From an uncultured Chelatococcus sp. (GTDB taxonomy: Bacteria; Pseudomonadota; Alphaproteobacteria; Rhizobiales; Beijerinckiaceae), in assembly GCA_937863995.1 (NCBI GenBank), contig CALMIK010000006.1:1-53052 (forward strand): 53,052 nucleotides of DNA, given 5' to 3'. This document shows positions 29,865 through 42,223 of the stretch, one piece after another (within the stretch, counting starts at the first letter, position 1; every line of letters starts with the position of its first letter). The notes below the pieces were generated by a model. The model was given only the letters and a program-made list of their open reading frames with translations, was not told the DNA's origin and searched no databases. The position numbers were made by a program, and so were the translations under genes.

Positions 29865-30555
29865 AGTTGTGATTGCCTCCTTTTCGCTCCACCGGGGATG
29901 CGACGTGTTCATGGCAAGACGAACTTGTTGCGCGACGAATTCGTGGCGAGCCAAATCCACGGCAAGACCAAAATCCGGAGCAAAACCTGCCAAGCACGGT
30001 CCATCCACACCATGCCGATGACAAATAGCCGCGCGCAAAAAAGACATGCCCAACAGGATGCAAACTGCCTTACGACAGCAGCATCATGCCGTCATGCCTT
30101 TCATCTCAGTCCGTTTATTGCTGAACCGCCACCACATCCGCGTGGCATGCCTCACCTGAAAACCGATTAATGGAGCCAGCATAACATAACGATTGGTAGA
30201 AATCAAAATTGTTAACATGTGTCCCGCATGCCATGCGAGTTAGATATCGACCAAGCACTCGTCATGCGCTCAATGCACGCGGATGAGGCTCAAATAATCA
30301 AATTCGTAAATATCCATGCATTCAGAGCATGGCATAAGTATGGCATCAAAGTTTATCGGTTCGCGCATTCTTGCCGCGAATCATTCCAGTTCGCGGCACT
30401 TTATCGACGGTGAATTGCAGAAAGATGACAGCCATGGCCGCCCGGATGTCTGTCGGGCGGCGGCGAGGTTTGTCATGTTACATTTATTTATCTATCTGAT
30501 TTTAAATAGGTTAAAGACGTCGAGTATCCGCGGTCCGGCCGTGGTGTTGTTGGAT
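29865..30555. other. Long intergenic region between fdxA and carD
   Basis: 691 bases without a convincing protein gene; short frames at 30219-30413 and 30316-30597 have no ribosome site and no family. Two dyads stand out: TGCCGCGAA/TTCGCGGCA with a nine-base loop (30372-30398) and GCCGCCCG/CGGGCGGC with a nine-base loop (30437-30461). The stretch 30170-30350 and 30475-30520 are AT-rich. It should hold the carD promoter near its left end and the fdxA mRNA 3' end at the right. Confidence 0.55.
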
Positions 30556-30894
30556 TCAGTCGCCGTCGCCAGGCTCAGGGGAGAAATGCTCCGCTAGTTT
30601 GTCCGGCACGCCGTCGAATTCCGCCGCCTCAGGCAAGGCATCCTTCTTCTGCGTGATATTCGGCCATATCTTGGCGTAATCGGCGTTGAGCTTCAACCAT
30701 TTCTCGAGGCCGGGCTCCGTATCCGGGCTGATGGCCTCCGCCGGGCACTCAGGCTCGCACACGCCGCAGTCGATGCATTCATCCGGGTGGATGACGAGCA
30801 TGTTTTCGCCTTCGTAGAAGCAGTCGACGGGACAAACTTCAACGCAATCCGTGTACTTGCACCGAATGCAATTGTCGGTGACAACGTAGGGCAT
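30556..30894 (-). CDS. fdxA: 7Fe ferredoxin FdxA
   Basis: The 112-residue protein has both cluster motifs of FdxA-type 7Fe ferredoxins: C9-x7-C17-x3-CP ([12 protein letters not shown]) for the 3Fe-4S cluster and C40-x2-C43-x2-C46-x3-CP for the 4Fe-4S cluster. An extra Cys12, seen in CIRC, is also usual. The C-terminal extension [21 protein letters not shown] is diagnostic of this family. It carries electrons in the cytoplasm. The place between the S4 gene and carD is conserved in alphaproteobacteria. Confidence 0.96.
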   Translation of the reverse strand: MPYVVTDNCIRCKYTDCVEVCPVDCFYEGENMLVIHPDECIDCGVCEPECPAEAISPDTEPGLEKWLKLNADYAKIWPNITQKKDALPEAAEFDGVPDKLAEHFSPEPGDGD

Positions 30895-31172
30895 TCACCT
30901 CTCCTGCCGTCTGCGCCCTTGGAAAGTCTGGCAGGGCCGACATCACGATAGACCTTTCGACGCAGCGGTAAAACCGGGATGCCCGGTTCAGAGCCCCGCG
31001 CCGACGCATCGGATTTGCGGCTCCACGCCACAGGATGCGACGGTCGCAGCGTCACTCACCACTACGATAACGTATTGTGTCGATAGAGCAAGTAAGGTTC
31101 TCGACGCCCATACGCCCGAAGCCGGTGGCGTTATGTTCTCGCCAGCCTTTGGACTGTTTCCAAAATGGTGCT
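30895..31172. other. Spacer between S4 gene and fdxA
   Basis: A 278-bp spacer upstream of fdxA, likely holding its promoter. No gene supported; no clear terminator seen. Confidence 0.4.
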
Positions 31173-31586
31173 CTAGCGATTATCGTCTTCTGGCGCAAGC
31201 GCGTCGTCGTCGCCGCCGTCATCCGTATTTCGCATGGGTTGCGCCTCTGTTTCCGCCGCGTTGGCGGGCGAGGGCGCTTCTGCCGCGTCCGCAGGGCCGC
31301 TGAGCAGCTTGTAAAGGCGCTTTGCTTCGTCGAAAGGGCCGCGCCTGTCGGCGAAGCCCTCAACCTCGATCACGATAGTGGCGTGAGCCAGCGCCAGCGT
31401 CAGAATGTCGCCGGCCCGCACTTTTTTCGACGGGTCCGTCACGCGGCGGCTGTCCAGTCGCACATGCCCCTCACTGACGAGCCGGGCCGCGAGCGTGCGT
31501 GTGCGCGCCATGCGGGCATGCCACAGCCACTTGTCGACACGTTGCTGGAGAAGGGGCGCGGTGTCGGAAGATGCTGGTCCCGGCAT
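31173..31586 (-). CDS. S4-domain RNA-binding protein (HslR/Hsp15-like)
   Basis: The 137-residue protein has an S4 RNA-binding domain: QRVDKWLWHARMARTRTLAARLVSEGHVRLDSRRVTDPSKKVRAGDILTL. Relatives such as Hsp15 bind 50S subunits carrying stalled nascent chains; this role is inferred from family. The C-terminal 45 residues are acidic and low-complexity (Ala, Asp, Glu). It starts 27 bases after the helicase stop and is probably cotranscribed with it. Confidence 0.9.
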   Translation of the reverse strand: MPGPASSDTAPLLQQRVDKWLWHARMARTRTLAARLVSEGHVRLDSRRVTDPSKKVRAGDILTLALAHATIVIEVEGFADRRGPFDEAKRLYKLLSGPADAAEAPSPANAAETEAQPMRNTDDGGDDDALAPEDDNR

Positions 31587-31613
31587 GGCGCCAACCTCCG
31601 TTTAAGGAACGGG

Positions 31614-35024
<3,411 letters not shown>

Positions 35025-35480
35025 GGACGGGTGACGATGCTCCCGGGCCACCCGCACGGGCGGCCTCTTGCAGGCGATGGGACGGCAGTGCCCTGCCGAT
35101 GCCTTGAGCCATGCGTATACGTTGAACCATGCTCATACCTTGGCCTGAGCCCTGTGGAGGGCAGGCACCGGGATCAATCGTGAAGCGTCCGTCGTTTCGT
35201 CCGGATGGCCGGAGCAAAAGCGATATCGGCATCTGTAGCATATCGGCGGCGGGAGGCCAGAGCCGTTCTTCGCGCAGCCGGCAATGAGCGGATAATTCAG
35301 GCGCAGCCGAGCGATATGATGGCGGTTAACCATATTGGATGAACGTGGACGGAACGAAAATGGGCCGAATCACTCACTGTGGCGGGATCGGTATCTGTTC
35401 ACCTTGACAGAGCGGCACTCAAGCGACCCCTTGGCCGCCGAATCATATCGGAATCCCGCTGTCAGCCTCAACCCGGACTT
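35025..35480. other. Intergenic region upstream of the helicase gene
   Basis: 456 bases between two minus-strand genes; it should hold the helicase promoter. An imperfect long dyad (TGACAGCGG with CCGCTCTGTCA, 35403-35465) could be the terminator or processing structure of the DUF3108 gene, but it has no T-run. No gene supported. Confidence 0.45.
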
Positions 35481-36371
35481 TTAATTGCGCGCCTGCAACT
35501 CGCGCGCCGCGGCGGAGCGGGAGGCGGGGGCGCGTTCGGGCCTCGGGGCGGCGCCGGGAAAGCGCGTCGCCTCGATCACAACCATGCCGACAGGCGACCG
35601 CACCGCGATCCGGTAGGGCAGGAAAAGCCGGCCATCGGGCGTGGGCGCGAGCCATAACTCGATATCGCGGTTGTTTTCCATGAATCGCGTGTCGGCGCGG
35701 TCGGGCACGTGGCCGGCGATCGGCAGGTAGCGCCCGGAGCACACCGCCACCGTGCCGGAGAAGGCGCGGCCATTGATCTTCTGGGCGCGGACGAAAGACA
35801 GCGGGATATCGAATCGCGCCGAGCCGTCGAAAAGCGGCAGCGTGCGGTTGCAAGCCGCCGGATCGCCAGCCCGCGCGCTCTGGGCGACGGGCATGAGAAG
35901 CGCGCTGACGGGATCGATGAAGCCGCGTGTGTCCTCGTCGCGCAGCGGCACACGGTTGCTGCGCTCCGGCACCGGCGGCGTGACCTTCAGGGCGCGCAGA
36001 ACGCCATCCGAGAGCGCCATTCGCACACTCACCGATTTGCTGCCCGAGGCCGTGGTCACGGCGAAGGCGGCGGGCGCAACGGTAGCGCCGCTGAGGGAGC
36101 CCGAGGCGCTGCCCGCGCCCTTGCCTTCGGTCATGACGCCGGCAAGGCCTGTGAGGCGGGTCCAGACATCGGCCTTGTAGCGCTCGCCGTCGAGTGCGAT
36201 CTTCAGCTGGGCCACGCCGATCTGCATGCCCATCAAGGTGATGTCGTAGCGGCTCTCGATGGCCGTAGCAGCGCCGTTGGGCGTCCCGGCGTCGAGCGGG
36301 GACGCCTGAAGGGGCGCAGTGAAGAGGGACAGGCCCATCAGGCTCGCCGCCAAGAAAATTTCCCGCTTCAT
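35481..36371 (-). CDS. DUF3108 domain exported protein
   Basis: The 296-residue protein has a signal peptide (MKREIFLAASLMGLSLFTAPLQAS) and matches DUF3108: ESRYDITLMGMQIGVAQLKIALDGERYKADVW near the N-terminus, then PVSALLMPVA, and FMENNRDIELWLAPTPDGRLFLPYRIAVRSPVGMVVIEATRF at the C-terminus. The periplasmic protein's role is unknown; the family is common in alphaproteobacteria next to rpmB. The ATG at 36371 has GGGAG ten bases upstream; upstream in-frame codons to 36482 are not supported. The gene is divergent from rpmB. Confidence 0.9.
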   Translation of the reverse strand: MKREIFLAASLMGLSLFTAPLQASPLDAGTPNGAATAIESRYDITLMGMQIGVAQLKIALDGERYKADVWTRLTGLAGVMTEGKGAGSASGSLSGATVAPAAFAVTTASGSKSVSVRMALSDGVLRALKVTPPVPERSNRVPLRDEDTRGFIDPVSALLMPVAQSARAGDPAACNRTLPLFDGSARFDIPLSFVRAQKINGRAFSGTVAVCSGRYLPIAGHVPDRADTRFMENNRDIELWLAPTPDGRLFLPYRIAVRSPVGMVVIEATRFPGAAPRPERAPASRSAAARELQARN

Positions 36372-36598
36372 ACGCTGATCACTCCCTGACTGAACGCGTT
36401 CTCTCCGATGTCCGGGCGGCGGCGCGCTGGCCTGCTTCGAGCGGATGACCGGGCCTGGCGGAATCACTATCGACCAGCACACGCCGTATAGAATCGCCGA
36501 CCGTGGATAACGATGTGTAAACAGCGAGGCGTTTCCATCGCCTGTGGCGGCGCGTGGGCGATGTCCACGTCATTTCCGTGACAAACCGGCGACGCCTC

Positions 36599-36629
36599 CT
36601 TGACGGGCACGTCGATGATACACTATACA
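36599..36629 (+). promoter_or_regulatory. Predicted housekeeping promoter for rpmB
   Basis: CTTGAC at 36599-36604 is followed, 18 bases on, by CTATAC/TATACA at 36623-36629. This fits the alphaproteobacterial sigma-70 form. It lies about 125 bases before the rpmB start, in the 383-bp divergent spacer 36372-36754 that otherwise holds no gene. Confidence 0.6.
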
Positions 36630-36754
36630 CGCCCATCTTTCATGGGACATGGGATGTCCGCGCTCCCGGCAGTTACGTCGGGCTTTTGCCGTTTCGCGGA
36701 TATTTCGCGGTGCGGCGCGGGTTTCCCGGCAAGCACTAACTAAGGATCATCGTC

Positions 36755-37051
36755 ATGGCGCGTCGCTGCGAACTGACGGGTAAGGCCGTTCTCGTCGGCC
36801 ATCTCGTAAGCCACTCGAACCGCAAGACCAAGCGTCGGTTCCTCCCCAACCTCGTCAAGGTGACGCTGCAGTCGGAGGCGCTTGAGCGCTCCGTGCGCCT
36901 GCGCATCAGCGCTGCGGCGCTGCGCTCGGTCGAGCACCGCGGCGGCCTCGACGCCTTCCTGATCAAGGCGGGCGAGGACGATCTGTCGCTCGGCGCGCGC
37001 ACGCTGAAGCGTGAGATCTCCAAGAAGCACGCGGAAGCGGCTGCAAGCTGA
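36755..37051 (+). CDS. rpmB: 50S ribosomal protein L28
   Basis: The 98-residue protein matches bL28: [32 protein letters not shown], then [22 protein letters not shown], and the long alphaproteobacterial C-terminus [11 protein letters not shown]. It is a component of the large subunit near the E site. AAGGA lies about eight bases before the ATG. A 23-base gap separates it from the queuosine-precursor transporter, likely in one transcript. Confidence 0.98.
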   Translation: MARRCELTGKAVLVGHLVSHSNRKTKRRFLPNLVKVTLQSEALERSVRLRISAAALRSVEHRGGLDAFLIKAGEDDLSLGARTLKREISKKHAEAAAS

Positions 37052-37074
37052 ATATCGGCGCGGCGGGTGTTGTC

Positions 37075-37695
37075 ATGACCGCCATCGACGAAGTCAGACG
37101 CGAATTCAAGCGGTTGTGGTGGCCAGTGGCCGCCATGGCCGCTGTCGTCGTTGCGTCCAACATCGCGGTTCAGCATCCCTTCACGCATTGGGGTCTGCAG
37201 GACTATCTGACGTGGGGCGCGTTCACCTATCCGGTGGCCTTCCTCATCACGGATCTGACCAACCGCCGATTCGGGGTTCGCGCGGCGCGCCGCCTTGTGG
37301 CGGTGGGGTTCCTGATCGCGGTCGTCGTGTCGGCGGTTCTGTCGGAGCCGCGCATCGCGGCTGCCTCCGGCATCGCATTTCTCGCCGGCCAGTTGCTCGA
37401 TGTCTCGGTGTTCAACCGGCTGCGCCGCCTTGTGTGGTGGCGCGCGCCGCTCGCATCCGGCCTTATAGGATCTGCCGTCGACACGGCGCTGTTTTTCAGC
37501 CTGGCGTTCGCGGGCGCGGTCACCGATGTCGCGGTGTACGGCGCGGGCGCATGGAGCGTCGCAGCACCGGTGTGGGTGGGCTGGGCGGTGACGGACTTTT
37601 TCGTCAAGGTCGCCATGGCGCTGTTCATGCTGGTGCCTTACGGCGCGCTTCTGCGCGTGGTTGTCCCCACCGATGTGTCGCGTATCCGCGGCTGA
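37075..37695 (+). CDS. Queuosine precursor transporter (VUT/YhhQ family)
   Basis: The 206-residue inner-membrane protein has about six hydrophobic segments. Family hallmarks are DYLTWGAFTYPVAFLITDLTNRRFGVRAARRLV at the N-terminal third, ASGIAFLAGQLLDVSVFNRLR in the middle, and the C-terminal GWAVTDFFVKVAMALFMLVPYGALL. YhhQ imports preQ0/preQ1 for tRNA queuosine synthesis in E. coli. It follows rpmB and ends before a strong terminator. Confidence 0.93.
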   Translation: MTAIDEVRREFKRLWWPVAAMAAVVVASNIAVQHPFTHWGLQDYLTWGAFTYPVAFLITDLTNRRFGVRAARRLVAVGFLIAVVVSAVLSEPRIAAASGIAFLAGQLLDVSVFNRLRRLVWWRAPLASGLIGSAVDTALFFSLAFAGAVTDVAVYGAGAWSVAAPVWVGWAVTDFFVKVAMALFMLVPYGALLRVVVPTDVSRIRG

Positions 37696-37720
37696 TTTTT
37701 ACCGATACCGATGAAAAAGG

Positions 37721-37751
37721 AAAAGCCGGTCAGTCGCCTGACCGGCTTTTT
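37721..37751 (+). terminator. Rho-independent terminator after the rpmB operon
   Basis: A 13-bp stem AAAAGCCGGTCAG / CTGACCGGCTTTT with loop TCGC and a T5 run begins 26 bases after the transporter stop. The A-run on the 5' side lets it act on both strands, so it may also end cobT transcripts coming from the right. Confidence 0.93.
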
Positions 37752-37804
37752 GCATGATCGCATTTTCTTCACGCAAAGCATTATCAACCTTGCCTGAAAA
37801 CACT

Positions 37805-39706
37805 TCAGCCTGCGCGCTTGCGCCGTCCCGTGGGCTGGGGCTTGCCATGGCTTTCCTCGAAGAGTTCCGCCAGCTTGTCCGTCATCGCACCGCCGAGCTC
37901 CTCGGCATCGACGATGGTTACAGCGCGCCGATAGTAGCGTGTCACGTCGTGGCCGATGCCGATGGCGATGAGTTCCACAGGCGAGCGCGTCTCGACCTCC
38001 TCGATGACCGACCGGAGGTGCCGCTCCAGGTAGTTGCCGGGATTGACCGACAGCGTCGAGTCGTCCACGGGCGCGCCGTCCGAGATCACCATCAGGATGC
38101 GCCGCTGTTCGGGCCGGCCGAGCAGCCGCTTGTGCGCCCAGTCGAGCGCCTCGCCGTCGATGTTCTCCTTCAGCAGCCCCTCGCGCATCATCAGGCCGAG
38201 GTTACGCCGCGCCCTACGCCACGGCGCATCGGCCGATTTGTAGATGATGTGGCGCAGGTCGTTGAGCCGTCCGGGTCCCGGCGGCTTGCCGGCTTGCAGC
38301 CAGGCCTCGCGCGACTGCCCGCCCTTCCAGGCGCGCGTCGTGAAGCCGAGAATCTCGACCTTCACCGCGCAGCGCTCCAGCGTGCGTGCGAGGATGTCGG
38401 CGCAGGTCGCAGCGACCGTGATCGGGCGTCCGCGCATCGAGCCTGAATTGTCGATGAGCAGCGTCACCACGGTATCGCGAAAATCCGTGTCCTTCTCGTA
38501 CTTGAAAGACAACGGCTGAAACGGATCGATGATGACGCGCGGCAGGCGCGCCGGATCGAGAATGCCCTCTTCGAGATCGAACTCCCACGCGCGGTTCTGC
38601 TGCGCCAGCAGCCGGCGCTGCAGGCGGTTGGCAAGACGGGCGACAACGCCCTGCACGTTGGCGATCTGCTTGTCGAGGTAGGCACGTAGCCGCCCGAGTT
38701 CGTCCGGGTCGCACAGTTCTTCGGCCGTGATCACCTCGTCGAACCGTGTCGTGTAGGCGCGGTAGGCTGCGCCGCGCCACTCGTCGGTGCCGGCCTGCGG
38801 CGGGTTGCGCGCGGCTCCCGCCTCTTCGGCGTCTGACGCCTCGCTTTCGTCCGGGATCTCGCCCGACGGCGCGTCGTCCGCCTCGGTTGAGGCCTCGTCC
38901 ATGTCGTCCGATGACGAGTCCATGGCGTCGATGCGCGCCTGCTCGGTGTCGGACTGGTGCTGCGCCTCGCCGTCGCTGCTTTCCTCTTCGCCCTCGGGCT
39001 CGTCGCGCTCGCCGTCCTCGCCCTCGTCGGGGTCCATATTGGCGTCGTCGGCCATGTCGAGGGAGGCGAGCAGCTCGCGGATGTTGCGCGCGAACGCGAA
39101 TTGATCGTCCACGTTGCCGGTCAGCCGATCGAGGTCCTTGCCGGCGCGCGCCTCGATGGTATCGCGCCACAGCGACACGATTTTCTCGGCGGCGGGCGGC
39201 GGCGCGAGGCCCGTGAGGCGCTCGCGCACCATGAGCGACAGTGCATCGGCGATGGGCGCGTCGGCCCGATCGGAGATTTCCTCGTAATTGCCGCGATGGT
39301 AGCGATCCTCGAGCATGGCGGCGATATTGGCGCCCACGCCGCTCATGCGCCGCGCGCCGATGGCCTCGACCCGCGCCTGCTCGATGGCGTTGTAGGCTTC
39401 AAGCGCCGCAGTGCCGTCGGGCGCGAGCTTCTGGTGCAGCGCCTTGTTGTGAACCGCGAGTCGCAGCGCCATGGAATCGGCGGTGCCGCGCATCACCGCG
39501 ATGTCCTCCGGCGTGGGGCGGCGCGGCGGCTCGGGCAGCCGCGCGCGTTCCTCGGTCAGCGACGGCCGATCGGCGGAGAACGTTACCTCGAGCTCACGTG
39601 AGGCAGGACCCGCGATGCCGCGCAACGCGCCCGCCACCGCCTGCTTGATGGGTTCCGTCACGTTGGGCTGGGCGTTGGTGCCCCGCCTGTTGTTGGTGAT
39701 GGTCAT
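37805..39706 (-). CDS. cobT: Aerobic cobaltochelatase subunit CobT
   Basis: The 633-residue protein is the vWA-type subunit of the ATP-dependent cobaltochelatase CobNST of the aerobic cobalamin pathway. The N-terminal domain is helical, and a long acidic Asp/Glu/Ser stretch lies at about residues 220-300 ([22 protein letters not shown]). The C-terminal vWA domain has MIDAS D-x-S-x-S in [13 protein letters not shown] near residue 419 and ends near [20 protein letters not shown]. It acts with CobS in the cytoplasm; CobN is not in the window. It follows cobS by 16 bases. Confidence 0.97.
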   Translation of the reverse strand: MTITNNRRGTNAQPNVTEPIKQAVAGALRGIAGPASRELEVTFSADRPSLTEERARLPEPPRRPTPEDIAVMRGTADSMALRLAVHNKALHQKLAPDGTAALEAYNAIEQARVEAIGARRMSGVGANIAAMLEDRYHRGNYEEISDRADAPIADALSLMVRERLTGLAPPPAAEKIVSLWRDTIEARAGKDLDRLTGNVDDQFAFARNIRELLASLDMADDANMDPDEGEDGERDEPEGEEESSDGEAQHQSDTEQARIDAMDSSSDDMDEASTEADDAPSGEIPDESEASDAEEAGAARNPPQAGTDEWRGAAYRAYTTRFDEVITAEELCDPDELGRLRAYLDKQIANVQGVVARLANRLQRRLLAQQNRAWEFDLEEGILDPARLPRVIIDPFQPLSFKYEKDTDFRDTVVTLLIDNSGSMRGRPITVAATCADILARTLERCAVKVEILGFTTRAWKGGQSREAWLQAGKPPGPGRLNDLRHIIYKSADAPWRRARRNLGLMMREGLLKENIDGEALDWAHKRLLGRPEQRRILMVISDGAPVDDSTLSVNPGNYLERHLRSVIEEVETRSPVELIAIGIGHDVTRYYRRAVTIVDAEELGGAMTDKLAELFEESHGKPQPTGRRKRAG

Positions 39707-39722
39707 CGCGATCCGTGATGCG

Positions 39723-40739
39723 TCACGACAGTGCCACGTTGGCGGCGGATTCCGGCAGCTCCTTGCCGAAGCAACGCTGGTAGAACTCGGCCACGAGCGG
39801 GCGCTCCGTCTCGTCGCACTTGTTGAGGAAGGTCAGGCGGAACGCGAACGCGAGATCGCCGAAAATATCAGCGTTCTCAGCCCAAGTGATCACCGTGCGC
39901 GGGCTCATCACCGTCGACAGGTCGCCGTTGATGAAGGCGTTGCGCGTCAATCCGGCGAGCCGCACCATGCGGTTGACGGTATCGCGCCCCTGGGTGCTGC
40001 GGTAGTTGTGCACCTTGGCGACGATGATCTCCACCTCCTTGTCGTGGGGGAGGTAGTTCAGCGTCGCGACAATCGACCAGCGGTCCATCTGGCCCTGGTT
40101 GATCTGCTGCGTGCCGTGATAAAGGCCCGACGTGTCGCCGAGGCCGACCGTGTTGGCGGTGGCGAACAGGCGGAACGCCGGATGCGGGCGGATGACCCGG
40201 TTCTGGTCGAGCAGCGTGAGGCGGCCCGACACTTCCAGCACGCGCTGGATGACGAACATCACGTCCGGGCGGCCGGCGTCGTATTCGTCGAACACGAGAG
40301 CGACGTTGTTCTGCAACGCCCACGGCAGGATGCCGTCGCGAAATTCCGTGACCTGGTGGCCATCGCGCACGACGATGGCGTCCTTGCCCACGAGGTCGAC
40401 ACGGCTCACGTGGCTGTCCAGGTTGACGCGCACGCAGGGCCAGTTGAGGCGGGCGGCCACCTGCTCGATATGGGTCGACTTGCCGGTGCCGTGATAGCCG
40501 GTGATCATCACGCGGCGATTGCGCCCGAAGCCGGCGAGGATCGCGAGGGTCGTCTCACGGTCGAAGAGGTAATCGGGATCGACGTCCGGCACGTGCTCGT
40601 CCGGTTCGGCGAAGGCGGGAACCTCGAGACTGGAATCGATACCGAAAGTCTCGCGAACGGAAAGCTTCAGTGTCGGCACTTTAAGATCGGCGCTCTGCGT
40701 GGCGTTCTGGCCGGTCTTGTTCGTTGTTGTCTGCTGCAT
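39723..40739 (-). CDS. cobS: Aerobic cobaltochelatase AAA+ subunit CobS
   Basis: The 338-residue AAA+ ATPase partner of CobT has Walker A GYHGTGKS (81-88) and Walker [10 protein letters not shown] (Asp151, Glu152). The sequence [36 protein letters not shown] N-terminus and the end [20 protein letters not shown] are as in CobS. It powers insertion of Co2+ into hydrogenobyrinic acid a,c-diamide. GAGG lies about five bases before the ATG. Upstream are four to five short tandem repeats. Confidence 0.97.
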   Translation of the reverse strand: MQQTTTNKTGQNATQSADLKVPTLKLSVRETFGIDSSLEVPAFAEPDEHVPDVDPDYLFDRETTLAILAGFGRNRRVMITGYHGTGKSTHIEQVAARLNWPCVRVNLDSHVSRVDLVGKDAIVVRDGHQVTEFRDGILPWALQNNVALVFDEYDAGRPDVMFVIQRVLEVSGRLTLLDQNRVIRPHPAFRLFATANTVGLGDTSGLYHGTQQINQGQMDRWSIVATLNYLPHDKEVEIIVAKVHNYRSTQGRDTVNRMVRLAGLTRNAFINGDLSTVMSPRTVITWAENADIFGDLAFAFRLTFLNKCDETERPLVAEFYQRCFGKELPESAANVALS

Positions 40740-40829
40740 AAATCCTCGCTCCCGCGGGCGGGCGACCGGCGAAAGGCACTCGACGCGCCATCCGACTCAA
40801 CCGCAATCCGCACGGCATCCCGAACGATA

Positions 40830-40932
40830 GCCAACCCCGGCGGGGCCGCCAAGCCCCTACGGGGTGCTTCCAAGCCCCGCAGGGTTGTTCCGAGCCCCCG
40901 CAGAGTTGTTCCAAGCCCTTGATGGGTTCCTT
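40830..40932. repeat. Short imperfect tandem repeats upstream of cobS
   Basis: Units of 20-22 bp (CCAAGCCCC-x-GGGGT-GTT type) start at 40849, 40870, 40890 and 40911, preceded by a diverged copy near 40830. Each unit can form a small hairpin between its C-run and G-run. They lie about 90-190 bases 5' of cobS in the 340-bp gap 40740-41079, which otherwise holds an AT-rich end (40990-41075) and no gene. Confidence 0.8.
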
Positions 40933-41079
40933 AGATCTCTCCGCGGAGACTGGAGGCGCTTCCGGCCATCCAAACCGCGGATTTATTGCCGCATCGATCG
41001 CGTGTTTTCAATGAAATTCACATGAAAAAAGCGCTTTTCCGAGTTTGGCCCCGCCCCTTTTTGTAATAAAGCAAGATCC

Positions 41080-42063
41080 TCATGCGCCGGCCGCGGTCAG
41101 CGCCGCCAGATGCTCGGCGGCAAGCGTAAGGCGTGCGCCGCGGATCAGCCCTGCAAGCTGCGCCGTCGAGGTTGCGGAGGAGAGTGGGGCGGTGATGCCG
41201 GGCTGGGCGATGATCCATGCGAGAGCGATCTCGGCATGGGTGGCGCCGGTTTCAGCCGCCACCTTGTCCTGGGCAGCGAGAATGCGCAGGCCCCGCTCGT
41301 CGAGATAACGCCGCACGCTGTTGCCGCGCGCGCCGGTGAGGTCGGCCTCCGTGCGGTACTTACCGGTGAGGAAGCCGGCGGCGAGGCCGTAATAAGTGAT
41401 CGCGCCAATCCCCTCGCGCAGCAAGAGCTCCTGCACGGCGCCCTCGAAGGCTTCCCGCTTGTGCAGGTTGTATTCGTTCTGGAGGCTTTCGTAACGGGGC
41501 AGCCCCTTGTCGGCGGAGAGCGTCAGCGCTTCTACCAGCAGGGCCGCGTCGTAGTTGGATGCGCCGATATACCGCACCTTGCCGGCCGCGATCAGCTTGC
41601 CATAGGCCTCGAGCGTTTCTTCCTGCGACACGGTGGGGTCTGGCCAATGGCTCTGGTAGAGATCGATGTAATCGGTCTGGAGCCGCGTGAGCGAGGCCTC
41701 CACAGCCTGCTCGATCCATTTCGCGGAGAGGTCGATCTTGCCCTGACCGACGTCCGATCCGACCTTGGTGAAGATATGCACCTTATCGCGGTTTCCGCGC
41801 GCTTTCAGCCAGCGGCCGATGATCTTCTCGCTTTCGCTGTCGTTGCCCGGCACCCAGCGCGAATAGACATCCGCCGTGTCGATGGCGGTGAAGCCTTCGG
41901 CCACGAAAGCGTCGAGCAGGGCGACGGACGTCGCTTCGTCCGCCGTCCAGCCGAAAACGTTGCCGCCGAGCACGAGCGGCGCGATCTCGATGTCGGTGCG
42001 CCCGAGGCGGCGGGTGGCGGCATTCGCCGGGGCTGCGTGACCGGATGTCGATGAAAGCGTCAT
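41080..42063 (-). CDS. Aldo/keto reductase
   Basis: The 327-residue NADPH-dependent oxidoreductase has the AKR pattern: RRLGRTDIEIAPLVLGGNVFGW, the catalytic Asp/Tyr in AIDTADVYSRWVPGNDSE, the Lys in VHIFTKVGSD, and the His in LYQSHWPDPTV. It continues GKVRYIGASNYDA and LQNEYNLHKR. It resembles YajO/Tas-like AKRs. The substrate is unknown. The ATG at 42063 has GGAGAG at good spacing; the frame open to 42117 adds 18 doubtful residues. Confidence 0.92.
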   Translation of the reverse strand: MTLSSTSGHAAPANAATRRLGRTDIEIAPLVLGGNVFGWTADEATSVALLDAFVAEGFTAIDTADVYSRWVPGNDSESEKIIGRWLKARGNRDKVHIFTKVGSDVGQGKIDLSAKWIEQAVEASLTRLQTDYIDLYQSHWPDPTVSQEETLEAYGKLIAAGKVRYIGASNYDAALLVEALTLSADKGLPRYESLQNEYNLHKREAFEGAVQELLLREGIGAITYYGLAAGFLTGKYRTEADLTGARGNSVRRYLDERGLRILAAQDKVAAETGATHAEIALAWIIAQPGITAPLSSATSTAQLAGLIRGARLTLAAEHLAALTAAGA

Positions 42064-42223
42064 GGCGGGCTCTCCGTGGACGGACGCACGATGCTTCGCC
42101 GTGGCGGCAACAGGCATCGGCTGGCTGATCGGGAACGATACAATCCCTATAGAATATCAGCCTTTGCCGTCATGTACAGCCGGGACAAGCGCGCGCCCGT
42201 CAGGGAACGCGGCGCCCGGAAGA

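Noticed and set aside
30219..30597. Two short plus-strand frames between fdxA and carD
   Set aside because: No ribosome site or recognisable protein; the DNA looks like a structured spacer.
40849..40932. Short tandem repeats as a CRISPR array
   Set aside because: Units are contiguous without unique spacers, and no cas gene is present.
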